A stretch of DNA of 64,000 bases from Microvirga aerophila (GTDB taxonomy: Bacteria; Pseudomonadota; Alphaproteobacteria; Rhizobiales; Beijerinckiaceae): NCBI RefSeq assembly GCF_003332305.1, contig NZ_QOIO01000004.1:1-64000 (forward strand), given 5' to 3'. Below, piece by piece: positions 1 to 8,838 of the stretch. The translations under genes were made by a program, and so were the position numbers. The notes beneath the pieces were generated by a model. It was given only the letters and a program-made list of their open reading frames with translations. It did not search any database and was not told where the DNA came from. Within the stretch, counting starts at the first letter, position 1, and every line of letters begins with the position of its first letter.

Positions 1-99
1 GGCGTCTGGCCGTTCCTGCTGGCGCAGCTCGTGGTGCTCTTTCTGATGGTCCTGTTCCCGCAACTCGTGATGTGGCCCGCCAGGCTGATCGGAGGATAG
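1..99 (+). CDS. TRAP transporter large permease (DctM type), C-terminal end
   Basis: Only the last 32 codons are in the window, read in frame 1 to a TAG at 97-99. The peptide is very hydrophobic and ends in WPARLIGG, which suits the last membrane helix of a DctM/GltK-type TRAP permease. The family identity rests mainly on the TRAP solute-binding gene that starts 74 bases downstream. TRAP permeases use a sodium gradient to import organic acids delivered by the periplasmic binding protein. Confidence 0.6.
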   Translation, partial: GVWPFLLAQLVVLFLMVLFPQLVMWPARLIGG

Positions 100-172
100 G
101 GACAGAGCGCCCTCAGACGGTGCGCCGCCAACAACAAGACATCCTGAGGAAACGGTTAAGGAGAAACGAACC

Positions 173-1189
173 ATGAAGCATATTAGTACAATCGCCGCGG
201 GCATCTTGATCGGCAGCGCCTTCCTTGTCCCAACGGACGCCAACGCCGAGATCAAGGAGCACACCATCCGCTTCGCATTTCAGAATGCGCAGGAGCACCC
301 GCAGGGTCAGGGAGCCAAGAAATTCGCGGAACTGGTTGAGCAGAAGAGCGGCGGCAAGATCAAGGTCCGGCTTTTCTCGAGCGGTCAGCTCGGCGGCGAC
401 CTTCAAACCGTCTCATCACTCCAGGGCGGCACCATCGACATGACGGTGTTAAATGCTGGCCTGCTCGTCGGCCAGGTGAAGGAGTTCGGTCTCTTTGACC
501 TGCCGTTCCTGTTCGAAAGTGGCAAGGAAGCTGACGCCGTGGTTGATGGGCCCTTCGGCCAGAAGCTCGCCGAGTCTTTGGCGCCGAAGAATCTGGTTGG
601 CCTTGGATACTGGGACCTGGGCTTTCGCAATCTGACCAATGGCCGCCGCGCTGTCGCCAAGCTCGAGGATATTCAAGGCCTCAAGATCCGCGTCCTGCAG
701 TCGCCGCTTTATATCGAGCTGTTCAATACCCTCGGCGCCAACGCCGTACCGCTGCCGTTCCCGGAGCTCTATACGGCGCTTGAGCAGAAAACCGTCGACG
801 GCCAAGAGAACCCGGTGACGGTGATTCAGACCTCGAAGTTCGCGGAGGTGCAGAAGCACCTCACATTCACGCGGCATGTGTACAATCCCCAGATCCTGAT
901 TTTCAGCAAGCGGGTCTGGGATCGCTATGATCCTGAAGAAAGAAAGTTGATCGAAGACGCCGCGGCAGAAGCCAAGGTGTTCCAGCGCCAGGCCTCCCGT
1001 GATGCCGAAGCCAAGGCTGTCGAACAACTCAAGGCTCAGGGCATGCAGCTCACGGAACTCTCTCCGGAAGAGATTGCGCGCCTTCGCGAGAAGGTGAAAC
1101 CCGTAACCGAGAAGTTCGCGAAGGAAGCGGACGCTGCGACCGTGAAGGATCTTTTCGCCGCCGTCGAGAAGACCCGCGCCGCCCGTTGA
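173..1189 (+). CDS. dctP: TRAP transporter substrate-binding protein, DctP family
   Basis: A 338-residue periplasmic receptor for a TRAP transporter. Residues 1-25 form a signal peptide with likely cleavage after DANA. The mature part has the DctP fold pattern: a KFAELVEQKSGGKI stretch near 45-60, then the conserved middle GLKIRVLQSP and the DGQENP turn near residue 220. DctP members bind carboxylates through a conserved arginine, here likely the R of GLKIRV. AAGGAG lies 9 bases before the ATG. It follows the permease end directly, so it belongs to that transport operon. The ligand cannot be read from sequence. The next gene suggests quinate, shikimate or 3-dehydroshikimate. Confidence 0.9.
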   Translation: MKHISTIAAGILIGSAFLVPTDANAEIKEHTIRFAFQNAQEHPQGQGAKKFAELVEQKSGGKIKVRLFSSGQLGGDLQTVSSLQGGTIDMTVLNAGLLVGQVKEFGLFDLPFLFESGKEADAVVDGPFGQKLAESLAPKNLVGLGYWDLGFRNLTNGRRAVAKLEDIQGLKIRVLQSPLYIELFNTLGANAVPLPFPELYTALEQKTVDGQENPVTVIQTSKFAEVQKHLTFTRHVYNPQILIFSKRVWDRYDPEERKLIEDAAAEAKVFQRQASRDAEAKAVEQLKAQGMQLTELSPEEIARLREKVKPVTEKFAKEADAATVKDLFAAVEKTRAAR

Positions 1190-1207
1190 ACTTGAGCTTT
1201 GGATCAC

Positions 1208-1242
1208 ACTGGCGATGGCGGATTTCAGCCGCCATCGCCAGT
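1208..1242 (+). terminator. Perfect 14-bp hairpin between dctP and the dehydratase gene
   Basis: ACTGGCGATGGCGG at 1208-1221 pairs exactly with 1229-1242 across a 7-base loop. No strong T-run follows. Such hairpins after binding-protein genes often stabilise the upstream mRNA or partly terminate transcription, which would make DctP more abundant than downstream products. That role is inferred. Confidence 0.6.
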
Positions 1243-1285
1243 CGCCGCAAATTTTGGGCTCCTGCATAAGGAAGGTACCGGAACC

Positions 1286-3178
1286 GTGCAGACCGCCATC
1301 GCCACTGTCTCACTGAGCGGCACCCTGGAGGAAAAGCTCCAAGCTATCGCGGCAGCCCAGTTCAAGGGCGTCGAGATCTTCGAGAACGATCTCCTGTCGT
1401 TCAATGGTACGCCCGCGGATGTGCGGCGCATCATCGATGACCTTGGACTCAAAACGATCACGTTTCAGCCCTTCCGCGATTTTGAAGGCATGCCCGAGCC
1501 CCAGCGATCCAAAGTGTTCGATCGCGCCGAGCGCAAGTTTGATCTAATGCAGGAACTGAATTGCGACCTGCTCTTGGTCTGCAGCAATGTCTCGCCGCAT
1601 TCCCTGGGCGGCATCGACCGGGCTGCTGCCGACTTCCATGAGCTTGGGGAGCGCGCGGCGCGGCGCGGCATCCGGGTGGGGTTCGAGGCGCTGGCCTGGG
1701 GACGTCATATCAATGACTATCGAGATGCCTGGGAGGTTGTTCGCCGCGCGAATCATCCATCCATCGGCCTTGTGCTGGACTCCTTTCACGCCCTGGTTCG
1801 AGCAACTCCTCTGGGGGCGATCCGCTCGATCCCGAAGGATCGAATCTTCCTTGTCCAAGTTGCCGATGCTCCACTGCTCGACATGGATTATCTATCCTGG
1901 AGCCGCCATTACCGGTGCTTTCCAGGGCAGGGGGATCTCGCCGTCGACGACTTCATGGAGGCATTGCAGGCCACGGGCTTCGACGGCCTCATCTCGCTTG
2001 AGATCTTCAACGACCGTTTCCGTGCCGGTTCGGCCCGCAGCGTAGCGGTCGACGGACAGCGCTCCCTGCTCTTCATGCTCGACCAGCTTCAGCGGCGAAC
2101 CGGCAATGACGTCTCTGGTTTGCCCGATCTTCCTCCCCGGGCGGCATGCCACGGCGTCGAGTTCGTCGAGTTCGCCATGGACGAGCGAGGTGCCAGAGCC
2201 TTCGAGCAGGTGCTGGGCGGTCTTGGCTTCGTCAAGGCAGGCGTGCATCGCTCGAAGGACGTGACGCATTGGCGGCAGGGCGGCATCAACATCGTGGTGA
2301 ACTGCGACAAGGAAGGTTTTGCTCATTCATTCAACATCACCCATGGGCCGTCGGTCTGCGCCATTGCCCTGCGGGTCGACGACGCCCCAGCCACCATTGA
2401 GCGGGCAGTCAAGCTCCTGGATCAGCCTTTCAGGCAGGCCGTGGGCCCGGGGGAGCTGGACATCCCAGCCGTCCGTGGCCTAGGCGGAAGCCTGATCTAT
2501 TTCGTCGACCGCAAAAGCGGTCTTGATCGCCTGTGGGATGCGGACTTCGAGCCCACCGGGCAAGCGAGCGGCGATTTCGTCGGGGCAGGGCTCATTGCGG
2601 TCGATCACCTGTCTCAGTCCATGCACTACGAGGAGATGCTGACGTGGCTCCTCTTCTACGTATCCCTGCTCGATGTGCGAAAGACGCCTGCGCAGAACGT
2701 GATGGATCCTGGCGGCGTTGTGCAGAGCCAAGTGGTGGAGACGGAAGATGGAACGTTCCGCCTCGCTCTCAATGCCTCTCAGAGCCGGCACACCCAGGCC
2801 TCACGCTTTTTGACCGACATCTTCGGCTCGGGCGTTCAGCACATTGCCTTGGCGGCATCCGACATCTTCGCGACGGTCGAGCGGCTGCGAGCCAACGGCG
2901 TCGAGCTTCTGCCGATTCCTGAGAATTACTATGACGATTTGGAGGCTCGCACGGATCTCTCTGCCGAGCAGATCGATCAATTGAGAGAAGTCAATGTCCT
3001 CTACGATCGGGACGGAACCGCCGAGTTCTTTCAAGCCTATACGAAGACGTTAGAGGGTGGCTTCTTCTTTGAGATCGTCGAACGCCGGGGGTACGAAGGG
3101 TTCGGCGCCGTCAATGCTCCGATCCGCCTTGCGGCTCAAACCCGCTTGGCGCCGCCTCCGACCATGCCACGCCTCTAA
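1286..3178 (+). CDS. quiC: 3-dehydroshikimate dehydratase fused to HPPD-like domain
   Basis: A 630-residue fusion. Residues 1-280 are a sugar-isomerase-like TIM barrel (VEIFENDLLSF, LEIFNDRFR) and residues about 290-630 resemble 4-hydroxyphenylpyruvate dioxygenase (GVEFVEFAMDE, VDHLSQ, GVQHIALA, GGFFFEIVERR). This architecture is that of QuiC1-type 3-dehydroshikimate dehydratase, which makes protocatechuate from quinate or shikimate. Metal ligands expected of the C-terminal half include the H of VDHL, the H of VQHIALA and the E of FFEIVER. I chose GTG 1286 because AAGGAAGG lies about 10 bases upstream and the family start matches VQTAIATVSL; an in-frame ATG at 1199 would add 29 residues read through the hairpin. 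Flanked on both sides by TRAP receptor genes. Confidence 0.85.
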   Translation: MQTAIATVSLSGTLEEKLQAIAAAQFKGVEIFENDLLSFNGTPADVRRIIDDLGLKTITFQPFRDFEGMPEPQRSKVFDRAERKFDLMQELNCDLLLVCSNVSPHSLGGIDRAAADFHELGERAARRGIRVGFEALAWGRHINDYRDAWEVVRRANHPSIGLVLDSFHALVRATPLGAIRSIPKDRIFLVQVADAPLLDMDYLSWSRHYRCFPGQGDLAVDDFMEALQATGFDGLISLEIFNDRFRAGSARSVAVDGQRSLLFMLDQLQRRTGNDVSGLPDLPPRAACHGVEFVEFAMDERGARAFEQVLGGLGFVKAGVHRSKDVTHWRQGGINIVVNCDKEGFAHSFNITHGPSVCAIALRVDDAPATIERAVKLLDQPFRQAVGPGELDIPAVRGLGGSLIYFVDRKSGLDRLWDADFEPTGQASGDFVGAGLIAVDHLSQSMHYEEMLTWLLFYVSLLDVRKTPAQNVMDPGGVVQSQVVETEDGTFRLALNASQSRHTQASRFLTDIFGSGVQHIALAASDIFATVERLRANGVELLPIPENYYDDLEARTDLSAEQIDQLREVNVLYDRDGTAEFFQAYTKTLEGGFFFEIVERRGYEGFGAVNAPIRLAAQTRLAPPPTMPRL

Positions 3179-3370
3179 GCGTCCTCACGACCCCTCACGG
3201 CATGGGAGCAGGGGGCCGCTCTCTGTGCGGAACTGACGGGAAGCCGAGGCCGTTTCCCAAAAACTTGTACTGCTCAGCCAAATCTCACAAGGTTGGCGAG
3301 GAGCAGCAGCAGGACAAAAATGAATCGAGCGGTCGGGGCCAGTCGCCGCCGTCTCTCAGAGGAGGAAAGC

Positions 3371-4393
3371 ATGCCAATCGGAAAACTTGTAGCATCATCA
3401 TTGATGGCCAGCTTGTTCGCAATCTCGGCCGCCGCCGCCGCCGACATTCGTGAGCGTACCATCAAGGTCGGCATCGGTCTTAGCGCAGACCATCCGCAGG
3501 GGCAGTCGGTGACCCGGTTCGCCGAGATCGTCAGCCAGAAAAGCGAGGGCAAGATCAAGGTCAGGCTTTTTGCCGGAGGCGCGCTCGGCAACGACGTGAC
3601 GATGATCTCTGCGCTTCAAGGTGGCACCCAGGAGATGACGATCCCGGATACGTCAACCCTGGTCGGTATTTCCGGTTTGAAGGATTTCGGGCTGATCAAT
3701 CTTCCGTTCCTGTTCCAGAACGGCCAAGAGGCCGATAAGTTACTCGACGGTCCGTTCGGACAGAAGCTGATGGCCAAGCTGCCTGAAAAGGGACTCATCG
3801 GTTTTGGCTTCTGGGAGAACGGCTTCCGTCAGGTGACCAATAGCCGACGACCCATCGCCAAGGCGGAGGATTTTGCCGGCCTCAAGCTTCGCGTCATCCA
3901 GAATCCGCTGTTCATCGAGACGTTCCGCGAACTCGGGGCAAACGCGGTGCCGATGCCGTTCACGGAGGTCTATACGGCCCTTGAGACGAAGACGATCGAC
4001 GGCCAGGAGAACCCCCTCGCGACGATTCTCGCGTCGAAGTTCTACGAAGTTCAGAAATATGCGGTCCAGTCGAACCACATCTACAGCGTCTGGGCATTCC
4101 TCATGAGCAAGAGGTTCTGGGACAGGCTGACGCCCGATGAGCAGGCTCTCATCGTGGAGGCTGCGAATGAGGCCAAGGATTTTGAGCGCAAGACCATCCG
4201 GGCGTTTGAGACGACAGCCCTGGACGAACTCAAGGCCAAGGGCCTGGAGATTTCCTCGTTAACCGAAGCCGAGACGACGAAGCTGCGCGACAAGACCAAA
4301 GCGGTTCGGGACAAGTTTACGGAGGAATTCGGGCAGGCCAGCGCAACCGAGATGATGTCCGAGTTGGAGAAAATCCGCTCCACCAAACAATAA
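3371..4393 (+). CDS. dctP: TRAP transporter substrate-binding protein, DctP family (second copy)
   Basis: A 340-residue paralogue of the receptor at 173-1189, with the same order of motifs: signal peptide ending AAAAA before DIRERTIKV, then QSVTRFAEIVSQKSEGKIKV, GLKLRVIQNP and DGQENP. Start ATG 3371 is preceded by GAGGAGGAAAG, a strong ribosome site; an upstream in-frame start at 3293 lacks one and would spoil the signal peptide. Two receptors flanking one catabolic enzyme suggest the transporter accepts two related ligands or that a duplication occurred. No second permease is visible here. Confidence 0.88.
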   Translation: MPIGKLVASSLMASLFAISAAAAADIRERTIKVGIGLSADHPQGQSVTRFAEIVSQKSEGKIKVRLFAGGALGNDVTMISALQGGTQEMTIPDTSTLVGISGLKDFGLINLPFLFQNGQEADKLLDGPFGQKLMAKLPEKGLIGFGFWENGFRQVTNSRRPIAKAEDFAGLKLRVIQNPLFIETFRELGANAVPMPFTEVYTALETKTIDGQENPLATILASKFYEVQKYAVQSNHIYSVWAFLMSKRFWDRLTPDEQALIVEAANEAKDFERKTIRAFETTALDELKAKGLEISSLTEAETTKLRDKTKAVRDKFTEEFGQASATEMMSELEKIRSTKQ

Positions 4394-4773
4394 TCCGGCG
4401 CATTCACGCACGATTTGCCACTAAACCTGGGCAGAGATCGCATCGTCTGTGAGATGCCCTCTGCCCAGACTTCATACAAGTTTCCCGTCGGCGAAGTCGC
4501 CTGTCGCCTGAAGAGCATGCATCTTGTCGGGATGCGTGTCCGGGCGAGGCGAGAAGTCCAGGCCATTGCTGAGGAAGCATGGCGTCCAGCAGAACACACA
4601 GAGACTGTTGCGTCTCCTTCCAACTGGTTAAGGTATCGGGGAAGGATCATTGAATCTGTCAGCCCGCACAGGTGCTTCCCCGGGGGTTGGTTTCGGGAAG
4701 ATTCTGGAGGAGCGAGGCAGCCGCCCTAATGTCCGGAGCGATGCCTTCACAGACGAAAGGCAGAGGTCAAGCG
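4394..4773. other. Intergenic region, 380 bases, no gene seen
   Basis: Lies between the second dctP and the ThDP enzyme gene. I found no convincing coding sequence or strong hairpin. It probably holds the promoter of the 4774-7632 operon. An ATG at 4741 is in frame with that gene but has a poorer ribosome site. Confidence 0.5.
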
Positions 4774-6432
4774 ATGGCCAAAGGTTCAGACCTCCTGGTT
4801 GCGGCTCTCGAAAATGAGGGAGTCGACCGCATCTTCGGTATCCCGGGCGAGGAGAACCTTGATGTGGTCGAGGCGCTCCGCTCATCGTCGATCGAACTCG
4901 TGCTCACGCGGCACGAGCAGGCAGCCGCCTTCATGGCGGCAACCCACGGGAGACTGACCGGTCGACCCGGGGTCTGCATCTCCACCCTCGGACCTGGAGC
5001 CTTGAACTTTTCAACGGGCGCCGCCTATGCCCATCTCGGCGCAATGCCTATGATCATGATCACGGGGCAAAAGGCGATCAAGACGGCCCGGCAGGCGCGG
5101 TTCCAGATCGTCGACGTCATCGCGTCCATGAAACCGCTTACCAAGATGACGCGGCAGATCGTGAGTGCGGCCAGCATCCCGACCATTGTCAGAGATGCAT
5201 TCAGGGTGTCGATGGAGGAGCGGCCTGGTCCCGTGCACCTCGAGTTGCCGGAGGATGTCGCGGCCGAGGAGGTCGAGGCTGTTGCCGCGCCGATCGTACC
5301 GGTCCATCCGATCGAGCGGCCGGTGGCGCATCCGGCGGCGTTGGACCGCGCGGCGGCCATGATCCTGGCGGCCAAGCGTCCGCTCATCATGATCGGAGCC
5401 GGCGGCAGTCGCCCGCATCTGGTCGAGCCTCTGTCCGGCTTCGTTCGCCGCACCCGCCTGCCTTTCTTCAATACACAGATGGGAAAGGGTGCGGTGACCG
5501 GCGGATCGAACCTTTACATGGGAACGGCCGCCCTGTCGGAGCGGGACTACGTCCACCGCGCAATCGACCGTGCCGACCTGATCATTGCGATCGGGCACGA
5601 CACGGTTGAGAAGCCGCCCTTCATCATGGGCGAGGGTGGTCCGCGGGTCATCCACATCGGCTTCACTTCGGCCAATGTCGAGCAGGTCTTTTTCCCGCAT
5701 GCCGAAGTGGTGGGCGATATCGGCGCAAGCCTCACGCTTCTGGCGGATCGACTTGGAGGCAAGCTTGATCCCGACCCTGACTTCCTGAACCTCCGTCAGG
5801 GCATCCTGGCCCGCATCAACGACCGCGCGGATGAGGAACGGTTCCCGGTCACGCCACAGCGGATCGTTCACGACGTCCGCAAGGTGATGCCGGACGACGG
5901 CATCGTCTGCCTCGACAACGGCATGTACAAGATCTGGTTCGCCCGCAACTACCGGACGCACGTGGCGAACACGCTGCTTCTCGACAATGCGCTCGCCACC
6001 ATGGGGGCCGGGCTCCCTTCAGCCATGATGGCGGCGCTCTTGCACCCGGAACGGCGGGTACTTGCGGTTTGTGGCGACGGCGGCTTCATGATGAACTCGC
6101 AGGAGTTGGAAACGGCGATCCGGCTCAAGCTCAACCTGGTGGTGCTCATCCTGGACGACGCCGGATACGGCATGATCCGCTGGAAGCAGTCCGTCGACGG
6201 GTTCCAGGATTGGGGGCTCACCTTCGGGAATCCGGACTTCGTGAGGTATGCCCAATCCTACGGCGCGAAGGGATGGCGCATCGACGCCACCAAGGACTTG
6301 GCGCCGACCCTCGAAGCCGCCTTCGAGGAGGGCGGCGTGCATCTCGTTGCTGTTCCGGTGGACTATGTGGAGAACACGCGTGTTCTCGTCGAAGAGCTGC
6401 GGGGCCACGTTCCGCAAATCGAGACCGCCTGA
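4774..6432 (+). CDS. ThDP-dependent acetolactate synthase large-subunit-like enzyme
   Basis: A 552-residue thiamine-diphosphate enzyme. The N-terminal PYR domain begins DLLVAALENEGVDRIFGIPG and carries the catalytic glutamate in TRHEQAAAFMA (about residue 50). The central domain follows, then the PP domain with the GDGGFMMNSQE ThDP/magnesium motif near residue 435. Length and motifs fit acetolactate synthase-like enzymes that act alone, and no small subunit gene is nearby. Start ATG 4774 (MAKGSDLL) has AGAGG upstream and matches the family start. It is 18 bases from the alcohol dehydrogenase gene, so the two are probably co-transcribed. The true substrate may be a 2-keto acid other than pyruvate. 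Confidence 0.82.
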   Translation: MAKGSDLLVAALENEGVDRIFGIPGEENLDVVEALRSSSIELVLTRHEQAAAFMAATHGRLTGRPGVCISTLGPGALNFSTGAAYAHLGAMPMIMITGQKAIKTARQARFQIVDVIASMKPLTKMTRQIVSAASIPTIVRDAFRVSMEERPGPVHLELPEDVAAEEVEAVAAPIVPVHPIERPVAHPAALDRAAAMILAAKRPLIMIGAGGSRPHLVEPLSGFVRRTRLPFFNTQMGKGAVTGGSNLYMGTAALSERDYVHRAIDRADLIIAIGHDTVEKPPFIMGEGGPRVIHIGFTSANVEQVFFPHAEVVGDIGASLTLLADRLGGKLDPDPDFLNLRQGILARINDRADEERFPVTPQRIVHDVRKVMPDDGIVCLDNGMYKIWFARNYRTHVANTLLLDNALATMGAGLPSAMMAALLHPERRVLAVCGDGGFMMNSQELETAIRLKLNLVVLILDDAGYGMIRWKQSVDGFQDWGLTFGNPDFVRYAQSYGAKGWRIDATKDLAPTLEAAFEEGGVHLVAVPVDYVENTRVLVEELRGHVPQIETA

Positions 6433-6450
6433 GCGTCTGGAAACGACATC

Positions 6451-7632
6451 ATGAATCCATTCACCTTCCAAGTCCCGTCAAACATTCTCTTCGAGACCGG
6501 TGCATCGAGAAAGGTCGCAGGCCTCGCCGCCGAGTTCGGAGCCAAACGTGTTCTGCTGGTCACGGACAAAGGAGTCCGGAACGCTGGTCTGACCCAGGGC
6601 GCCGAAGAGGCATTGCAAGCGGCGGGTTGTAACCTGGTCATATTCGACGACGTCGTGGCCGACCCGCCGTGGAACGTGGTCGAGCAAGCGGTGTCCCTGT
6701 GCCGCGAGGAGCGGATCGACCTCGTTCTGTCGATCGGCGGAGGCTCTGCGCTCGATACGGCGAAGCTCGTCGCCTACCTGGCCAGGTCAGGCGATCGCCT
6801 CGATGACGTTTACGGCGTCGGGCTCGCGAAAGGGCAGCGGCTGCCGCTGCTGCTTGTGCCCACGACGGCCGGCACGGGATCGGAGGTCACGCCCATCGCC
6901 ATCGTGACGACACCGACCAGCGAGAAGAAGGGTGTCGTCTCGCCCCGGCTGCTGCCGGACTGGGCCATCCTCGACCCGGAACTCACCCTCGGCCTTCCGC
7001 CGCATGTAACGGCCGCCACGGGCATCGACGCCATGGTGCATGCGATCGAAGCTTACACGAGCCGGCACAAAAAGAATCCGATGTCGGATCAATTGGCCCG
7101 GCAGGCACTTGCGCTCCTGTCACAGAACATCCGCGAAGTCTGCACCAACGGCCAGAACCTCGAAGCCCGTTCTCAGATGCTGCTCGGTTCGATGCTGGCC
7201 GGCATGGCTTTTGCCAACGCGCCGGTTGCCGCCGTCCATGCGCTTGCATATCCCATCGGGGCGCTCTTCCACGTCCCTCATGGATTGTCGAACGCTCTCG
7301 TGCTCATGGGGGTGCTGCGGTTCAACCTGCCTGCTGCCGAGAAGCTTTATGCGGAGCTGGCGCCTATCGTTGATCCGGATGCCGGAAACCTGTCCGTCCA
7401 GGAGGCAGGGCGCCATTTCGTGGACAGCCTGGGCGCGATCTGCCGCGACTGCAAGGTTCCGGAAAGCCTTGCCGAAGTCGGTGTCCGGGAGGCCGATCTT
7501 TCTCGGTTGTCGGAGGATGCAATGAAGCAGACACGCTTGCTCGTCAACAATCCCCGAGAGGTTGCCTATGCGGATGCGTACGCGATCTACAGCGAGGCTC
7601 TGGACGGGAAATCGCGGTCGGTGGCCGCGTGA
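6451..7632 (+). CDS. Iron-containing alcohol dehydrogenase
   Basis: A 393-residue group III (Fe-ADH) oxidoreductase. It has the NAD-binding GGGSALDTAK motif near residue 96, the TTAGTGSEVT loop near 138, and the metal-binding region with H residues in VHALAYPIGALFHVPHG near 263-280. These enzymes interconvert alcohols and aldehydes using NAD(P)H and a bound metal. Its close spacing to the upstream ThDP enzyme suggests it reduces or oxidises that enzyme's carbonyl product or precursor, which is inference. Substrate unknown. Confidence 0.88.
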   Translation: MNPFTFQVPSNILFETGASRKVAGLAAEFGAKRVLLVTDKGVRNAGLTQGAEEALQAAGCNLVIFDDVVADPPWNVVEQAVSLCREERIDLVLSIGGGSALDTAKLVAYLARSGDRLDDVYGVGLAKGQRLPLLLVPTTAGTGSEVTPIAIVTTPTSEKKGVVSPRLLPDWAILDPELTLGLPPHVTAATGIDAMVHAIEAYTSRHKKNPMSDQLARQALALLSQNIREVCTNGQNLEARSQMLLGSMLAGMAFANAPVAAVHALAYPIGALFHVPHGLSNALVLMGVLRFNLPAAEKLYAELAPIVDPDAGNLSVQEAGRHFVDSLGAICRDCKVPESLAEVGVREADLSRLSEDAMKQTRLLVNNPREVAYADAYAIYSEALDGKSRSVAA

Positions 7633-7683
7633 CCAACGCGGATCTGTCGAGGAAGGGTTCTCGCTTTTTTGGGAGATGGACCG

Positions 7684-8340
7684 ATGAACGAACTGCTGAC
7701 AGCCGAAGCACTATCGGCCTTGCTCCAGGTGATCATGATCGATCTGGTCCTGGCTGGTGACAATGCAGTGGTCATCGGCTTGGCCGCAGCGGGGCTTCCC
7801 AAGGAGCAGCGCAACAAAGCCATCCTGATCGGAATCATTGCCGCCACCGTTCTGCGTATCGCGTTCGCCAGTATCACGACGCAACTTCTGGAGATAGTTG
7901 GCCTGCTTCTTGCCGGCGGCATTCTCCTTCTCTGGGTCTGCTGGAAGATGTGGCGGGAGCTTCGTACCTCTGCGAAGGATGAACTCGAAGCGAACGAGGC
8001 CCTCGCGCAACAGGACCTCGATGGGGACAAGGTACTTGCGGGATCGGCGCCGCGAAAGACGTTCGCGCAGGCAGCTTGGCAAATCGTCGTGGCGGACGTG
8101 TCCATGTCCCTGGACAACGTTCTCGCGGTAGCCGGAGCCGCGCGGGAGCATCCAGCCGTTCTCGTCTTTGGCCTTGGCCTTTCCATCGCCCTCATGGGCA
8201 TAGCGGCGAGTTTCATCGCGCGCCTACTCCAGCGCCACCATTGGATCGCATATGTGGGCCTTGCGGTGATCCTTTATGTGGCTGCGGAAATGATCTATCG
8301 CGGCGCCCTTGAGGTTTGGCCGGCGATCGCCGCAGGTTAA
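7684..8340 (+). CDS. TerC/YjbE family integral membrane protein
   Basis: A 218-residue multi-helix membrane protein. LLQVIMIDLVLAGDNAVVIG near the N-terminus and the repeat DVSMSLDNVLAVAGA near residue 140 contain the two acidic DN motifs characteristic of TerC proteins, which are linked to manganese export or metallation of exported proteins. A hydrophilic loop rich in E, D and K lies near 100-125. ATG 7684 is preceded by GGGAG; the in-frame start five codons earlier lacks a site. Confidence 0.87.
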   Translation: MNELLTAEALSALLQVIMIDLVLAGDNAVVIGLAAAGLPKEQRNKAILIGIIAATVLRIAFASITTQLLEIVGLLLAGGILLLWVCWKMWRELRTSAKDELEANEALAQQDLDGDKVLAGSAPRKTFAQAAWQIVVADVSMSLDNVLAVAGAAREHPAVLVFGLGLSIALMGIAASFIARLLQRHHWIAYVGLAVILYVAAEMIYRGALEVWPAIAAG

Positions 8341-8494
8341 CGCACGCGGGTTATTCGCGCGGATGCGATAAAATATGCTTGCCCATACGGACCCCCCCCG
8401 GTGCTGATCGTGTGCGCGTGCCAGCACTCGGAAGAAAGTCTCGCGCCAGCTTCTGCTGGTAGAAAAATGCTTCTTGGGACAGGGAGCCGTGGGC

Positions 8495-8773
8495 ATGACA
8501 CACGAGCTGGTTCAGCGTCGATCGAGCGAGCGCATCCAAACCTTTCTGGAGGGGCGCGTTGTTCTGGATGATTGCTCATCCTTCATTGAGTGCACTGTAT
8601 GGGATATCTCCGATACGGGCGCGCGGATCGGGTTCCTTCAGCCTGCGGAAGTCCCTTTGGAGTTCGAGCTGCAGATCCCTCGGGAAGGAGCGTCTGCTCA
8701 AGTCCGCCTAGTGTGGTCGACTGGGAAAGAGCACGGGGTTGCATTCACTGACGAGCCGGCCCACCAGCCCTGA
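8495..8773 (+). CDS. PilZ domain protein
   Basis: A 92-residue single-domain protein. The N-terminal RRSSER arginine cluster and the DISDTGARIGF motif form the two-part cyclic-di-GMP binding signature of PilZ domains. GGGAG precedes ATG 8495. It lies beside a convergent diguanylate cyclase gene, so it may be a receptor for that local signal. The stop region overlaps a small hairpin (CCAGCCC with GGGCTGG, 8764-8781) that may terminate transcription. Confidence 0.8.
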   Translation: MTHELVQRRSSERIQTFLEGRVVLDDCSSFIECTVWDISDTGARIGFLQPAEVPLEFELQIPREGASAQVRLVWSTGKEHGVAFTDEPAHQP

Positions 8774-8838
8774 CGGGCTGGATGCTCTTGTGCGCAAGAG
8801 GCCGATTTGATAACCGGTCATAGACCCGAAGAGGCGTC

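Noticed and set aside
5011..5961. Long minus-strand open frame opposite the ThDP enzyme gene
   Set aside because: Typical antisense shadow in high-GC DNA: rich in R, H and D, no ribosome site and no family pattern.
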